A stretch of DNA of 64,000 nucleotides, taken from assembly GCF_026410385.1 (NCBI RefSeq), contig NZ_JAPMLT010000002.1, forward strand, positions 1-64,000. The letters run 5' to 3'. Shown in pieces: positions 16,865 to 25,676 of the stretch. The DNA comes from Tumebacillus lacus (GTDB lineage: Bacteria; Bacillota; Bacilli; Tumebacillales; Tumebacillaceae). Position 1 is the stretch's first letter, and the number at the start of each line of letters is the position of its first letter. The position numbers were made by a program, and so were the translations under genes. The notes beneath the pieces are model-generated. The model saw only the letters and a list, made by a program, of their open reading frames with translations. It did not search any database and was not told the origin of the DNA.

Positions 16865-17716
16865 CTATTCCGTACTTGTGCTCCTTACAAAGCGAACTTC
16901 CCTTACGGGGTCATTCTCCTCTAGACAGGAGTAACAGACGGTGAGTAGATTATCATAAGTATATAATGTTTTCTTTTGGACAGGCATGATCGTTAGACTG
17001 CTAACATTTTCCCCTTTGCATAATACGCACGATCTATCCCTATTCAATACTCTATAAAACAACCTGAAAGGAAAAAAATTCTTGTCTGCCTTGGTTGATC
17101 CAGTAACGTAGTTCCTCTCAGACTCCACAAACTCATTATATCTCTCTATTTCTACTCTTTCACTGAATGTATTCATCTTATCAACTGATGCAAATAGATC
17201 TGACTTTCCAGAATTACAAACAAAACAAAGTACTTGAAGATTTCCAGCAGAACCAGTCCCTAATTTACTTATCGGGGAAATATGGTCTATTTGAATATCA
17301 TTATTTTTATCTATATTCGAAAAGTATGTTCCAGGATTAAGCACATCCATTATATTATTGCGTTCGAGACCGATATGTCCAGTTGAAAAACTAACACTAC
17401 AAGAATTACAGAAATTATTGTGCTCAATCCTGTCAATCTTTCGATCTCTATTGTGATAATTAATAGATTGAACAACAAGATACGAAATGAACTGCTGATT
17501 ATTCGCTAACTCACTCCCCTGAACTTCCCCCACTAAACATTTAATGTATTTACTCAATCTTACTACATCAGTGGTTGGAAGGCGGTTTGGGATATATGTC
17601 GCAATTAGTCTCTTTAACATGAAGTCCTTGAACTCCTCTTCGAAAGAAGATAAAAAGCCCCCATCAGGAGCTTTTGGAAATGCACTCATTATTTCTTCAA
17701 TACTAAACGGAAGCAT
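16865..17716 (-). CDS. HNH endonuclease with paired zinc-finger-like motifs
   Basis: ATG at 17716 follows GGGAGG, four bases after the upstream stop; longer starts run into that gene. Cysteines C103 and C106, the core IDHISP at 143-148, N159 and the C164/C167 pair form a classical HNH fold with a structural zinc. A second similar unit (C230/C233, IMP, NLLTVCYSC with C261/C264) lacks the catalytic DH and may be a degenerate HNH used for binding. It is coupled to the DGQHR gene, so the two likely act together in DNA defence. Confidence 0.7.
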   Translation of the reverse strand: MLPFSIEEIMSAFPKAPDGGFLSSFEEEFKDFMLKRLIATYIPNRLPTTDVVRLSKYIKCLVGEVQGSELANNQQFISYLVVQSINYHNRDRKIDRIEHNNFCNSCSVSFSTGHIGLERNNIMDVLNPGTYFSNIDKNNDIQIDHISPISKLGTGSAGNLQVLCFVCNSGKSDLFASVDKMNTFSERVEIERYNEFVESERNYVTGSTKADKNFFPFRLFYRVLNRDRSCVLCKGENVSSLTIMPVQKKTLYTYDNLLTVCYSCLEENDPVREVRFVRSTSTE

Positions 17717-17720
17717 ATGT

Positions 17721-19283
17721 TTACCTCCCGCTGAATAGCCCGTGCCGTTTTGATTGTACAGTGCCGAACGCAGCATTAATCGCCTCGTACTTGTCTGGCT
17801 CTCTTCTAAATTTGGAGAGTCCTTTCCAAGGTGACTCAAAGAAGTCATGACCCTTCCCATGCTGGTGTATCCACTGCTTAAAAACACTTCTCAAGGCAGA
17901 GTAATCTACATCCCCATTTACAAAGGTTATTTCGTGGCCGGGAATTTGTTTCAGAAGACTATAGGAATTGTTTATATAGTTAATAAAGTGATCTTGAATA
18001 AACAGCATCGAAACTTTGAGACTTAGGTGTGTTCCATTTTCTCTATTACCATTATCATCAACTTTTAGTGGTAAGTACTTCAACTCTTCATCGCTAGTGA
18101 ATGCTTCCTCGATCAGATGCCATAGGTATACAAAGAATTTGAACCAACTGTCATGTTGCCAAGCCTCTTCACTTAATCCAAATTCATTTAAGACGAGGTT
18201 TCTATAGGTTTCGTATGGCCTGCCAAATGCAGCTGAAGTGGTACCTTTAAACTCTCGAAGACGTCGGACTAACGATGTTACTGTAGTATATCGAATTGCG
18301 GTCTCAGATTCTCCAGGGACACGATGCTCGATATTATTATAAAACGGATTAATTTGAACTCCATCCACTTCGACCATTGATGAATTTAATTTATTGACTA
18401 TTAGAGCTTCTGTAACAGGTGCTCCAGATCTCTCTAATTGGTTTCGAAAGCTCACCAATTCATCATCTGTCAAGGATGTAGAAATAATCGAACTTAAAAA
18501 CTTATTATCTATTTTCTGCGAAGTTTGGTTTATTATAACAAACTGAAACACTGACTCCTTCCAATCCGCATTGATTACTGCGCTGATTGGCATTAAAATT
18601 TCATATCCCGCATTTCCATTTGCGTACTCATCATAAATTTTACGTAATGCACCATGGGTACGATGCTGTCCATCCACTAAAAATGCAGGCTTAAGGTAGT
18701 CTTCGCAAAATGTCTCTATCTCCTCTCTCTCCTGCTCTGAAACTTCCCCTCCAGTTTCAATTCTGGCTCGGAACTCCCTCAGAAAAGTAAGAGTATCACT
18801 CAAGTAGGACTTATAATCAACAATTAACTCCTCATCAGTATCGGTTAGTTCAATTTCCGACTCCTCATCTATTTCCTCATGAGGATTATTTCCAAGCCTA
18901 ATATTTAAAGATTCGATGACACTGTCAATGTCTTGAACAATATTCCGATCAACATCACTAACCCGAACCTGCAATTGTCCAAAATATGTGTTTTGAGCTA
19001 ATAAACCGTCTTGAATTTCACCTAGATTTGTTATAGATCCTTCTTTGAATGTCACTAACAAAGAGTTTGGCGTGACACAACTAGAATAATGTGATTTGAT
19101 TTTATCTAATCTAGAGTCATCAATCGGTCTTTGGAACAGTATTTTCTCAGTATCGCTATACTTCTTTCTTGGTACACCAGCCCAGTTTACAAGATCAGAT
19201 ACCCCCACCACAAAAGTTGCTAGAATAAGATTGTTATTTCCCGGCTGTTTAAAAAAAATCGCATCATAGGAATTAATCCGCAC
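17721..19283 (-). CDS. DGQHR-domain protein (DndB-like), partner of the HNH nuclease
   Basis: GTG at 19283 lies behind AAAGGAG. DGQHR at residues 204-208 with KPAFLV before it and later NQTSQKID match the DGQHR family of DndB, but at 520 residues it is longer and has an acidic insert (about 135-155, EEIDEESEIELTDTDEE). DGQHR proteins are linked to DNA modification and defence islands; their biochemistry is poorly known. It is the first gene of a two-gene unit with the HNH nuclease. Confidence 0.7.
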   Translation of the reverse strand: MRINSYDAIFFKQPGNNNLILATFVVGVSDLVNWAGVPRKKYSDTEKILFQRPIDDSRLDKIKSHYSSCVTPNSLLVTFKEGSITNLGEIQDGLLAQNTYFGQLQVRVSDVDRNIVQDIDSVIESLNIRLGNNPHEEIDEESEIELTDTDEELIVDYKSYLSDTLTFLREFRARIETGGEVSEQEREEIETFCEDYLKPAFLVDGQHRTHGALRKIYDEYANGNAGYEILMPISAVINADWKESVFQFVIINQTSQKIDNKFLSSIISTSLTDDELVSFRNQLERSGAPVTEALIVNKLNSSMVEVDGVQINPFYNNIEHRVPGESETAIRYTTVTSLVRRLREFKGTTSAAFGRPYETYRNLVLNEFGLSEEAWQHDSWFKFFVYLWHLIEEAFTSDEELKYLPLKVDDNGNRENGTHLSLKVSMLFIQDHFINYINNSYSLLKQIPGHEITFVNGDVDYSALRSVFKQWIHQHGKGHDFFESPWKGLSKFRREPDKYEAINAAFGTVQSKRHGLFSGR

Positions 19284-19321
19284 AATAATATACTCCTTTC
19301 TTTTTTAGACAATCAGTTCAT

Positions 19322-19349
19322 ATTATACTCTTCCTTATTTAATAGTAAA
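19322..19349 (-). promoter_or_regulatory. Promoter of the DGQHR/HNH unit
   Basis: On the minus strand TTTACT and TATAAT are separated by 16 bases, about 40 bases ahead of the GTG start. Confidence 0.55.
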
Positions 19350-19437
19350 CATTTGGAGGGTAATGGAATGCTCACCTCCAAAAACATCACAACGTCGTAA
19401 ATCCTTTTTGCCTGTCATCGATGGTATGAGTACTCAT

Positions 19438-19557
19438 TTATGGAATATACGAAATCAAATGAGGGCCAGGCCCCATTTCCTGAGCATATGCCGTTTGAGT
19501 GGTGATAAATCCTATATACAGAATCGTGATCATAAATGTGACTACCACTTTTCTCAT
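19438..19557 (-). CDS. Secreted signalling-peptide precursor, 39 residues (Phr/NprX-like)
   Basis: GGGGAGGA at the very end of the upstream regulator gene precedes ATG at 19557. The product has a lysine/arginine start (MRKVV), a hydrophobic core (TFMITILYIGFITT) and an A-Y-A signal-peptidase-like site, then a 14-residue tail, QEMGPGPHLISYIP. Position directly behind an XRE-TPR regulator, and size and layout, are those of RRNPP signalling peptides such as PapR and NprX. I infer export, trimming and re-import to bind the TPR domain. The gene is below the usual length cut-off of gene finders. Confidence 0.75.
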   Translation of the reverse strand: MRKVVVTFMITILYIGFITTQTAYAQEMGPGPHLISYIP

Positions 19558-19560
19558 CTC

Positions 19561-20895
19561 TTACTTCCTCCCCTCGTAACGTAATAACTCATTAATCATT
19601 AAGGATACCTCTAAAGCTTCTCGATAGTTCCCCTGCTGTTTATAGACCTGTACAATTAGGTCTAGGGCTTTAGACTTATCTGTTTTCATTCCCATTTTAC
19701 CATAAAGCATGCTAGCTTTTTCAGCACTTTGTAAACATTGATCGTAACTTTGTCTTGAGAAGTTATATTTTGCTCTAGCAAAATAGTAATAGGGAGTATA
19801 TTGTCCTGTCTCATTTCCTATCTCGTGGAATTTCCGTGTAGCCAAAGTAAAGGCGTCCGTGGCCCGTATCGAATCATCATTATCTACACATAAAAGAACA
19901 GTTCGAGAATATGTAAACAGAGCACGTTCATGTTCATTTAACTTTTCAAATTCACAACCAATATCCAATAGCGTATCAACCGCCGACAAATAACTATCCT
20001 TTACATCAAAATGGTATGCCTGAAATTGACGTACTACCTGTAACATAGAGAAACATTCCAAACTTTCATATATATTCTTAGCTTTCAATAAAAATTCTGA
20101 GTCATGGGTTGCGATAGCAGATGAGAAGTAAACATCTGCTAGTTTTCTTAGGTCAGAAACAGATTCGTAATACTTACTAGCCATTTCTAAATACTGCCTC
20201 GCCTCATCATTTATACCTAACTCATTACATGTGATGGCCAAATTATATGTAACAGATGCAGCCGTCATATCAAACGTACTCAACCGCAAAGAAGATTGAT
20301 ATCCTCGCATATATGCAGCATAGGCTTTTGTAAAATCCCTCATAGAGAAATAGGATGTTCCTAGCTGGTTATACGCTTTACATCTAAATTCATCATCAGC
20401 GTTTTTTCTGATTTCTAATGTATCAATTAAACCATCCAGTAAATCACAAGCCTCCTGTGCTTTTCCAATCTTATTATACAATTCTCCTTGCAATAATGCG
20501 TGAAATTGCCTCTCAATTTCTACCAAGTCGTCACGATCATCTAATTGACTTAGCGCTAATTGCGCAGCCTCATACTCCCCACGCTTCATATACGCCTCTA
20601 CCAACTGCAACTTCACCCGATTGGGAAACTCGTCCTCGTCCGGCTGGTAGATCTCCTTCAGCGGGACATTCAGCCGATCCGCGATCATCTCCAAGGTTTT
20701 GACCCTGGGGTTGTTTGTGCCGCGTTCGATGGCGGAGATCAGTTGCACGGAGCAGAGGCCGTCGGCGAGTTCTTGCTGGCTCAGGCCGCGTTGGAGGCGG
20801 TGGTAGCGGACTTTCTCGCCGACTTGGACCGATTTGAGGCCGGTGGCTTTGGTGCCGCCTTTGTAGAGGGTCTTTGGTTTTTCGATGGTCAACAT
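19561..20895 (-). CDS. XRE-TPR transcription regulator (RRNPP-like) with cognate peptide gene
   Basis: ATG at 20895 behind AGAGGTGA. Residues about 28-85 are an XRE helix-turn-helix (KVRYHRLQRGLSQQELADGL, ISAIERG, then the NVPLKEIY end). The remaining about 350 residues are TPR helices, the peptide-sensing part in PlcR, NprR and Rap-type proteins. The peptide gene at 19438 follows by 3 bases. The first 330 bases are GC-rich and the TPR part is AT-rich, which suggests a mosaic gene. AATCAGAT occurs at 20972-20979 and again at 21010-21017 upstream and could be its operator. Confidence 0.8.
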   Translation of the reverse strand: MLTIEKPKTLYKGGTKATGLKSVQVGEKVRYHRLQRGLSQQELADGLCSVQLISAIERGTNNPRVKTLEMIADRLNVPLKEIYQPDEDEFPNRVKLQLVEAYMKRGEYEAAQLALSQLDDRDDLVEIERQFHALLQGELYNKIGKAQEACDLLDGLIDTLEIRKNADDEFRCKAYNQLGTSYFSMRDFTKAYAAYMRGYQSSLRLSTFDMTAASVTYNLAITCNELGINDEARQYLEMASKYYESVSDLRKLADVYFSSAIATHDSEFLLKAKNIYESLECFSMLQVVRQFQAYHFDVKDSYLSAVDTLLDIGCEFEKLNEHERALFTYSRTVLLCVDNDDSIRATDAFTLATRKFHEIGNETGQYTPYYYFARAKYNFSRQSYDQCLQSAEKASMLYGKMGMKTDKSKALDLIVQVYKQQGNYREALEVSLMINELLRYEGRK

Positions 20896-21078
20896 GGTCA
20901 CCTCTTTCACGTATCCGGTCGAGTGATTCTAAAGTAGATTTTACCACCTCTGTGGGGAATTTCAAATAAAATCAGATGATTGATTCAGTTTTTCTCCCAT
21001 CATGATTATAATCAGATAAAATAACGTGATTTTTATTCATACAAAAGTTCACGCAGTACTGCCAAAGGAGGGCACAGC

Positions 21079-21444
21079 ATGAAGGTGGCAGAGCTGATCC
21101 GAAACGTTTACTTCCATGACAGCAGCATCCTCCATGTCACACGTGATGAGCGTGCGCGTGAGGTGCGTGTTGAGATCGAACTTTGCAATTGGATGCAAGC
21201 GGGTTACACGAGCGAACAGCCGGAGATCGTTGTCGGTATTTTAACTCTGCAACATGTTCAAAAATTCAGGATGCAACCGGAGCTTGAACTCTCAGCAGAC
21301 GGCCATGAGATCCTGACCACGGAAGTTACGCCATCCGTACATGGGGACTATGAGACGCTGACGTTTGTGGCCCGTGGTGGAGAAGGTGTGATCGTGTTTG
21401 AGATAACTTGCCAGTCCGTCTCCTTCCACTTCCAAAACATGTAA
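21079..21444 (+). CDS. Small putative immunity protein
   Basis: ATG at 21079 follows AAAGGAGGGC. The 121 residues are mostly beta-strand (YFHDSSILHVTRD, REVRVEIELCNWM, ETLTFVARGGEGVIVFEITC) and end in FHFQNM. It resembles small immunity-type proteins of toxin loci; the family is not recognised. The last codons (HFQ.M stop) recur as orphan tails at 23341 and 25101, which suggests that related genes once stood there. Confidence 0.55.
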   Translation: MKVAELIRNVYFHDSSILHVTRDERAREVRVEIELCNWMQAGYTSEQPEIVVGILTLQHVQKFRMQPELELSADGHEILTTEVTPSVHGDYETLTFVARGGEGVIVFEITCQSVSFHFQNM

Positions 21445-21506
21445 TTTTTGATTAAACAGCGAGCAGTGCCTTTGAGAGCGTCGCCCAGACGCTCATCCGG
21501 TTTGCG

Positions 21507-22772
21507 ATGCGCATGGAGCAGGTGCTGGAACTTCGCCGCCGTGCCGACCGCTTGGACCAACAAGCGTTCGAGTACGGGGATGACACGCTCGACAGCATCC
21601 ACACAAGGCAACACCTCCATCACCAAGCAGCCCAGATCCGGCATCAAGCCGATGCCGAAGCGAGCCATGCGGACGCGCAGGCATCGTCCGAGTTTCAGAC
21701 GATCGCCCGGATGATCCCGCCGTCCTTGATCCCCGGTGCGGAGGCGGACGCTCCCGACGCTCTTCTCGCAGGTCTCCCGAAGCACTGGCAGGACTACTAC
21801 AGCCGACACCCGGAACTGCTCGCAGAAGAAAAAGTCGCTCCCCCGCTGACGGCCGACCAGATCGAGGCCCACCGGCGAGCGGATGCGATGACGATCCTGA
21901 TCCTGTATCACAAACAGACCCAGTCCCCCTGGCTCCCCGACGAAGATCGCACCGAGGCAGCCCGCGTCTACTGTGAGCAAGCCTATGGCAAGCTGAGCGC
22001 GGATGACTTGGAGAACGAGATCGAACTGATCCGGGCCGAGGAGGAAAGAAACTACCTCTGGCAAGAACGCATCCAAAACGGTGCCCCCGGGAAAGAACTG
22101 ATCGAGCAAGAAGGATACACGGAGTACGCGCTTAAACAGTACTATCAGGATGGTGCCTTCCTCGGCATGGCAGCCGCGATCGCGGCTGCCGGTGGGTTCA
22201 AGCGGTCGAAGGGTCAGGGGGAGATTCCCTCAATACCTCAACCCAAGGGGCATGATGGATCGTCTCATCCCCCTAGTACTCACACAACGGTAAACTATGG
22301 TGATCACTATACGAGAGATGGTAGAAAAAAAGTATTGAAACCAAATGTGGAGTATACAACTCCATCCGGTCATACTTACAGAACCGACGATCAGGGAAGG
22401 ATCATCAAAGCCGAAGGGAAACTAAGTTTAGGGTTTGGCAAAAGAAACAACCATGCCCAAAAGGTTGCTGGACGAGAAGACAGATTGCCTGATGACGATG
22501 GTGGACACCTGATTGCAAGTATTTTTGAAGGGTCGGGCAGTCTTGACAATCTTGTATCTATGAATGGTAACCTGAACAAAGGTGAATGGAAAAAGCTTGA
22601 GAACATGTGGGCGAAGCAACTTGACAATGGGAGAACCGTGGAGGTGCAAGTGATACCGAAATACTTCGGTGACTCCCAAAGGCCTGATCGTTTTGAAATA
22701 AAGTATAAAATTGGCGGAGGTAGATGGAGTAAGGTAGACTTCGAAAATGTACCGGGAGGGAAAAACAAATGA
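21507..22772 (+). CDS. Nuclease polymorphic toxin lacking its N-terminal half
   Basis: The last about 130 residues are a DNA/RNA non-specific endonuclease (VEYTTPSGHTYRTDDQGRI, DDDGGHLIASIFEG with the catalytic H, NLVSMNGNLNKGEWKKLE), so the active tip is intact. Upstream of the ATG, homology to WXG toxins continues in frame back to 21456 (TASSAFESVAQTLIRFAM) and then meets TAA at 21453. The WXG turn and first helix are missing and no ribosome site is present. A lone WXG start lies on the other strand at 26519-26653. The YezG-type immunity gene overlaps the stop. Confidence 0.75.
   Translation: MRMEQVLELRRRADRLDQQAFEYGDDTLDSIHTRQHLHHQAAQIRHQADAEASHADAQASSEFQTIARMIPPSLIPGAEADAPDALLAGLPKHWQDYYSRHPELLAEEKVAPPLTADQIEAHRRADAMTILILYHKQTQSPWLPDEDRTEAARVYCEQAYGKLSADDLENEIELIRAEEERNYLWQERIQNGAPGKELIEQEGYTEYALKQYYQDGAFLGMAAAIAAAGGFKRSKGQGEIPSIPQPKGHDGSSHPPSTHTTVNYGDHYTRDGRKKVLKPNVEYTTPSGHTYRTDDQGRIIKAEGKLSLGFGKRNNHAQKVAGREDRLPDDDGGHLIASIFEGSGSLDNLVSMNGNLNKGEWKKLENMWAKQLDNGRTVEVQVIPKYFGDSQRPDRFEIKYKIGGGRWSKVDFENVPGGKNK
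22125..22223 (+). repeat. Pre-toxin homology block, copy 1
   Basis: 99 bases encoding YALKQYYQDGAFLGMAAAI and AAGGFKRSKGQGE just before the nuclease tip. It is closely matched, in the same reading phase, at 25689-25787, where it precedes a different tip. Such blocks are where toxin tips are exchanged by homologous recombination. Confidence 0.75.
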
Positions 22773-23248
22773 ATGAGTCTCGTTTAAGTTCTCTCTATCA
22801 AGGAATTGCCGAAACAGTCGTTGCAGCCATTCCAGAGGAGTGGTCAAAGGTTTATCTGTATGGCGAGATCGCAGATGGGGTACGAAAAGCGTTTTTCTTC
22901 TATTACCCCAAAGACATTGATGCACCCGTGTATGTCCACGATATTCCTGAACTTTTCCAAGTCGATGAAGAAGAGCATGACACGTACTGGTATCGATTGC
23001 TGGATCATGTCCAGGAACTCTGGCAAGAGTTCCTGCAGGACGGAAAAGCTTGGACAAACTTTACGATGTTTTTCGATCATACGGGCACATTTAACATTGA
23101 TTACGGGTATGAAGATTTATCTGACGCAGATGATCATGAACGAGCGATTCTTTGGGAGCATACGTACCTGGGTCTTGCACCAACGGATGAAACTGATCGA
23201 CGGTTTTTAGAAGAACATCTGAACCGTGCCAAACCAGATCATCAATGA
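22769..23248 (+). CDS. YezG-family (DUF600) immunity protein
   Basis: 159 acidic residues (LYQGIAETVVAAIPEEWSKV, FFFYYPKDI, FNIDYGYEDLSD, ERAILWEHTYLG) match the YezG/DUF600 antitoxin family that protects Bacillus against LXG nuclease toxins such as YeeF. ATG overlaps the toxin stop, as expected for a cognate pair. It would bind the nuclease tip in the cytoplasm. Confidence 0.8.
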   Translation: MNESRLSSLYQGIAETVVAAIPEEWSKVYLYGEIADGVRKAFFFYYPKDIDAPVYVHDIPELFQVDEEEHDTYWYRLLDHVQELWQEFLQDGKAWTNFTMFFDHTGTFNIDYGYEDLSDADDHERAILWEHTYLGLAPTDETDRRFLEEHLNRAKPDHQ

Positions 23249-23275
23249 TCGTAGATTGATCGTTCAAGTGCCAGC

Positions 23276-23322
23276 AAAAAAAGCGGTGGAAGCGCCATAC
23301 GAGCGCCTTCCACCGCTTTTTA
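23276..23322 (+). terminator. Terminator hairpin of the GCGGTGGAAG family
   Basis: AAAAAAAGCGGTGGAAGCGCC pairs with GGCGCTTCCACCGCTTTTT-type sequence. Near-copies lie at 25036, 26731 and 29581. Confidence 0.8.
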
Positions 23323-23484
23323 ACTCCCCCTGACCTCACCACTTCCAAATCATGTAATTCTGCATTAAAATGGAGCCTATCCCCTATCTTCTCAGATAAA
23401 GGAGACTCTCCTATTTGATAACAGCCGACCCGAATGTTTTACTAGAACATAATCTCAAAGAGAAGAAGTTAGGAGACTGATGGC

Positions 23485-23964
23485 ATGGCTGAACGTAACC
23501 ACGAGCTGTTCGGAAAGATCTCGTACGATTACTATTGGAGTGGACAGCAGACGATAAAGATTTTTGGCAAAGAACACAACGTAATTTTGAGCATCGACGG
23601 CAATGAAGAAGGCGAGTTTCAAGATGCTCAAAAAGAAGCGTACACCAATCTGGTTCATGATATGGAGTCGATCATGGCGAAGGCTGAGGCGGCTCTTTTT
23701 GACTATTATCAAGAAGTGTACATGGAATACAGAGAGATGGTGGGTGATGACGAAGCCGACAAGATCGCGCCTAGTATCGAAAAAATGGACGAGTTGAGTG
23801 ACTTGGTTGAGCCTACTCAATTGATCATTCGACGAGTGCGAAAAAATGGTGTTCGTAGAGTTGGGCTCCTTTTCGAGTGTACGTGGGAAGAGGAACATGG
23901 ACTCGGTGTGAAGATTGAAAACGAAGAAGTCGTTGAGGTCGGATTCCAAGATATAGTCCTGTAA
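23485..23964 (+). CDS. DUF6985-like putative immunity protein
   Basis: ATG at 23485 behind TAGGAGACTG. The 159 residues (SYDYYWSGQQTIKIFGKEHN, YREMVGDDEADKI, VGLLFECTWEEEHGLGVKIE, VGFQDIVL) fit the DUF6985 type, often found among immunity genes. It starts a row of orphan immunity genes after the nuclease toxin and may protect against toxins of other strains. Confidence 0.6.
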   Translation: MAERNHELFGKISYDYYWSGQQTIKIFGKEHNVILSIDGNEEGEFQDAQKEAYTNLVHDMESIMAKAEAALFDYYQEVYMEYREMVGDDEADKIAPSIEKMDELSDLVEPTQLIIRRVRKNGVRRVGLLFECTWEEEHGLGVKIENEEVVEVGFQDIVL

Positions 23965-24011
23965 GGTGATGCTTGCGTAACAGCATCCCTGTGATCGTGC
24001 CGGAGGACGTT

Positions 24012-24449
24012 ATGAAACTACATGGAACAATCTGTGCCAGTATCACCGATGGGTATGAACGTCTGATTCATTTAGACGTCAGTGCTCCCAAAAGAAAACT
24101 CTGGTGTCACTTGGTTAAACATGAGGAATATTTGGAAGCCGGGGAGAAGTCTGCGTATCTTTCGGTTGGTCAACGTGTGACTGTAGAGGTTGGAATTGAT
24201 CTGGTGAATGAATACTCGGTTCTTGCAGCCCCGTCGTCGGTACCCCATACATTCATACAGCCGATCAGCGAATCTTCTCATGTTCTAGTCGAAGTGACTG
24301 TGACGGAAGTGGAAGATGAGTACACGCTGCTCTGTGAAGTCGAGGATTTAGGAGGAACCATCTTCGTCGAATTTGAAGAAAAGGTGGATGTGAAAACAGG
24401 AGTGACGCTCAGAGTAACGGGTAATTTGAAAGCGGAACTTTGCGGGTAA
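24012..24449 (+). CDS. Putative immunity protein, unknown family
   Basis: CGGAGG places the start at ATG 24012; an earlier ATG at 23973 has no such site. The product of 145 residues is beta-rich (KLHGTICASITDGYERLIHL, VGQRVTVEVGIDLV, LLCEVEDLGGTIFVEFEEKV) and has no membrane segment. Position inside an immunity gene row is the only functional hint. Confidence 0.55.
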   Translation: MKLHGTICASITDGYERLIHLDVSAPKRKLWCHLVKHEEYLEAGEKSAYLSVGQRVTVEVGIDLVNEYSVLAAPSSVPHTFIQPISESSHVLVEVTVTEVEDEYTLLCEVEDLGGTIFVEFEEKVDVKTGVTLRVTGNLKAELCG

Positions 24450-24494
24450 TCGGTTGCCCCCACCCATACACGAAAGGAATGAGGGTACATCCTT

Positions 24495-25031
24495 GTGTTA
24501 CAGGATTTTGCGTTACATCAGAGGGCACCGGCATCCGTTATCGAAACATATACCGGGAAAATCCCCGATGAAATGATCGCGATCTTGCAGCAGTTCGGCT
24601 TTGGCAGTGTCTTACAGGGTTATCTGAAGATCGTCCATCCTGATCGGTGGCAAGAACTGCTGAGCGACGTATATGTGCGGCATCAAGATGCGATTCCCTT
24701 GTTTGCGACCGCGATGGGCGATCTTATCGTTTGGGAAAAAGGCAGGTACTTGAATCTCTTGAACTTCCGCAAGGGTCATGTATCCGTGCTTGCATCCGGA
24801 TTTGATTTTTTCTTGGATGATCTGATGGATGATGATTTTTTACGCGAGGAAGTAGATGGGGCTCCGTATCCTCAGGCCATTGAAAGGTATGGTCTGCCAA
24901 CCTTCGATGAGTGTTTCGGCTACGTTCCCCTTCTCGGATTAGGTGGAGCGGAGCAAGTCGAGAACTTGAAAAAGGTCAAACTCATAGAGCACATCTATTT
25001 GATCACTCAATTCATGGGGGCTATGGAGTAA
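24495..25031 (+). CDS. GAD-like / DUF1851 (Tdi1-type) immunity protein
   Basis: 178 residues. The N-terminal part (PASVIETYTGKIPDEMIAIL, FGFGSVLQGYLKIVHPDRW) is a GAD-like domain; the C-terminal part (GDLIVWEKGRYLNLLNFRKG, FDECFGYVPLLGLGG) is DUF1851, seen in T6SS immunity protein Tdi1. The start is GTG at 24495, with a weak ribosome site. It closes this immunity row and a GCGGTGGAAG-type hairpin follows. Confidence 0.75.
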   Translation: MLQDFALHQRAPASVIETYTGKIPDEMIAILQQFGFGSVLQGYLKIVHPDRWQELLSDVYVRHQDAIPLFATAMGDLIVWEKGRYLNLLNFRKGHVSVLASGFDFFLDDLMDDDFLREEVDGAPYPQAIERYGLPTFDECFGYVPLLGLGGAEQVENLKKVKLIEHIYLITQFMGAME

Positions 25032-25035
25032 TAAT

Positions 25036-25084
25036 GAAAAACGCGGTGGAAGTGCCACGAAGGCTGCCTTCCACCGCGTTTTTA
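25036..25084 (+). terminator. Terminator hairpin of the GCGGTGGAAG family
   Basis: AAAAACGCGGTGGAAGTGCC and its complement GGCTGCCTTCCACCGCGTTTTTA. Second member of the repeated family. Confidence 0.8.
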
Positions 25085-25137
25085 TTCTCCTGATCACCGA
25101 GACTTTCCAAATCATGTGATCTCAGACGGCACAATAT

Positions 25138-25614
25138 TTATTTGATTTTTGAAATAAACTCACTAAAAGTATCTGATACAAAATATGTTATTGGTTCTAG
25201 CTCAGCAGATTTTTCATTATCCCACACGCACACACTAGGATTTTTTCTGTCTTTTGTAAAATCCAGGCATACAAAATCACCCGCAAACAATACTACAATC
25301 GGTAAAATATCAACACCAATTAGATCTTCATGATCAGTCAATCGATCCTCAATTTGAGTCAGTGTCACATCAATATCATACATGCCTAACACATTTTCTC
25401 TAGGTGCATTCAATAAACATAGAAAACGGTCGATCGCATACTCACGACCATTACATTCAAAAGCCCCATCTTTCGTTCTGGCTCCATTATTTTCTTTTAA
25501 AAAACCCACATAATCCATTGGGAGATCAACTCTCCAATATTTCTCCTTTCTTTCGAATAACTCATCCGTTGGTAATGGATAAATGATGCTGGCTTTATCA
25601 ATTAACATAATCAT
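25138..25614 (-). CDS. SMI1/KNR4 (SUKH) immunity protein
   Basis: The 158 residues have the SUKH order: LPMDYVGFLKENNGA near the start, RFLCLLNA, DLIGVDILPIVVLFAGDFVCLDF in the middle and VSDTFSEFISKI at the end. SUKH proteins are general immunity proteins of polymorphic nuclease toxins. ATG at 25614 (or 25608) follows GGAGGAGGA. The gene is AT-rich and opposite in direction to its neighbours, which points to separate acquisition. Confidence 0.8.
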   Translation of the reverse strand: MIMLIDKASIIYPLPTDELFERKEKYWRVDLPMDYVGFLKENNGARTKDGAFECNGREYAIDRFLCLLNAPRENVLGMYDIDVTLTQIEDRLTDHEDLIGVDILPIVVLFAGDFVCLDFTKDRKNPSVCVWDNEKSAELEPITYFVSDTFSEFISKIK

Positions 25615-25676
25615 TTCCTCCTCCTTTTATTTTACCTTGGAGCATCTGCCCACATACCAGTTGACCTGCCACCATT

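Noticed and set aside
19363..19584. Plus-strand 73-residue frame
   Set aside because: It is antisense to the secreted-peptide gene, has no ribosome site and has no protein-like features.
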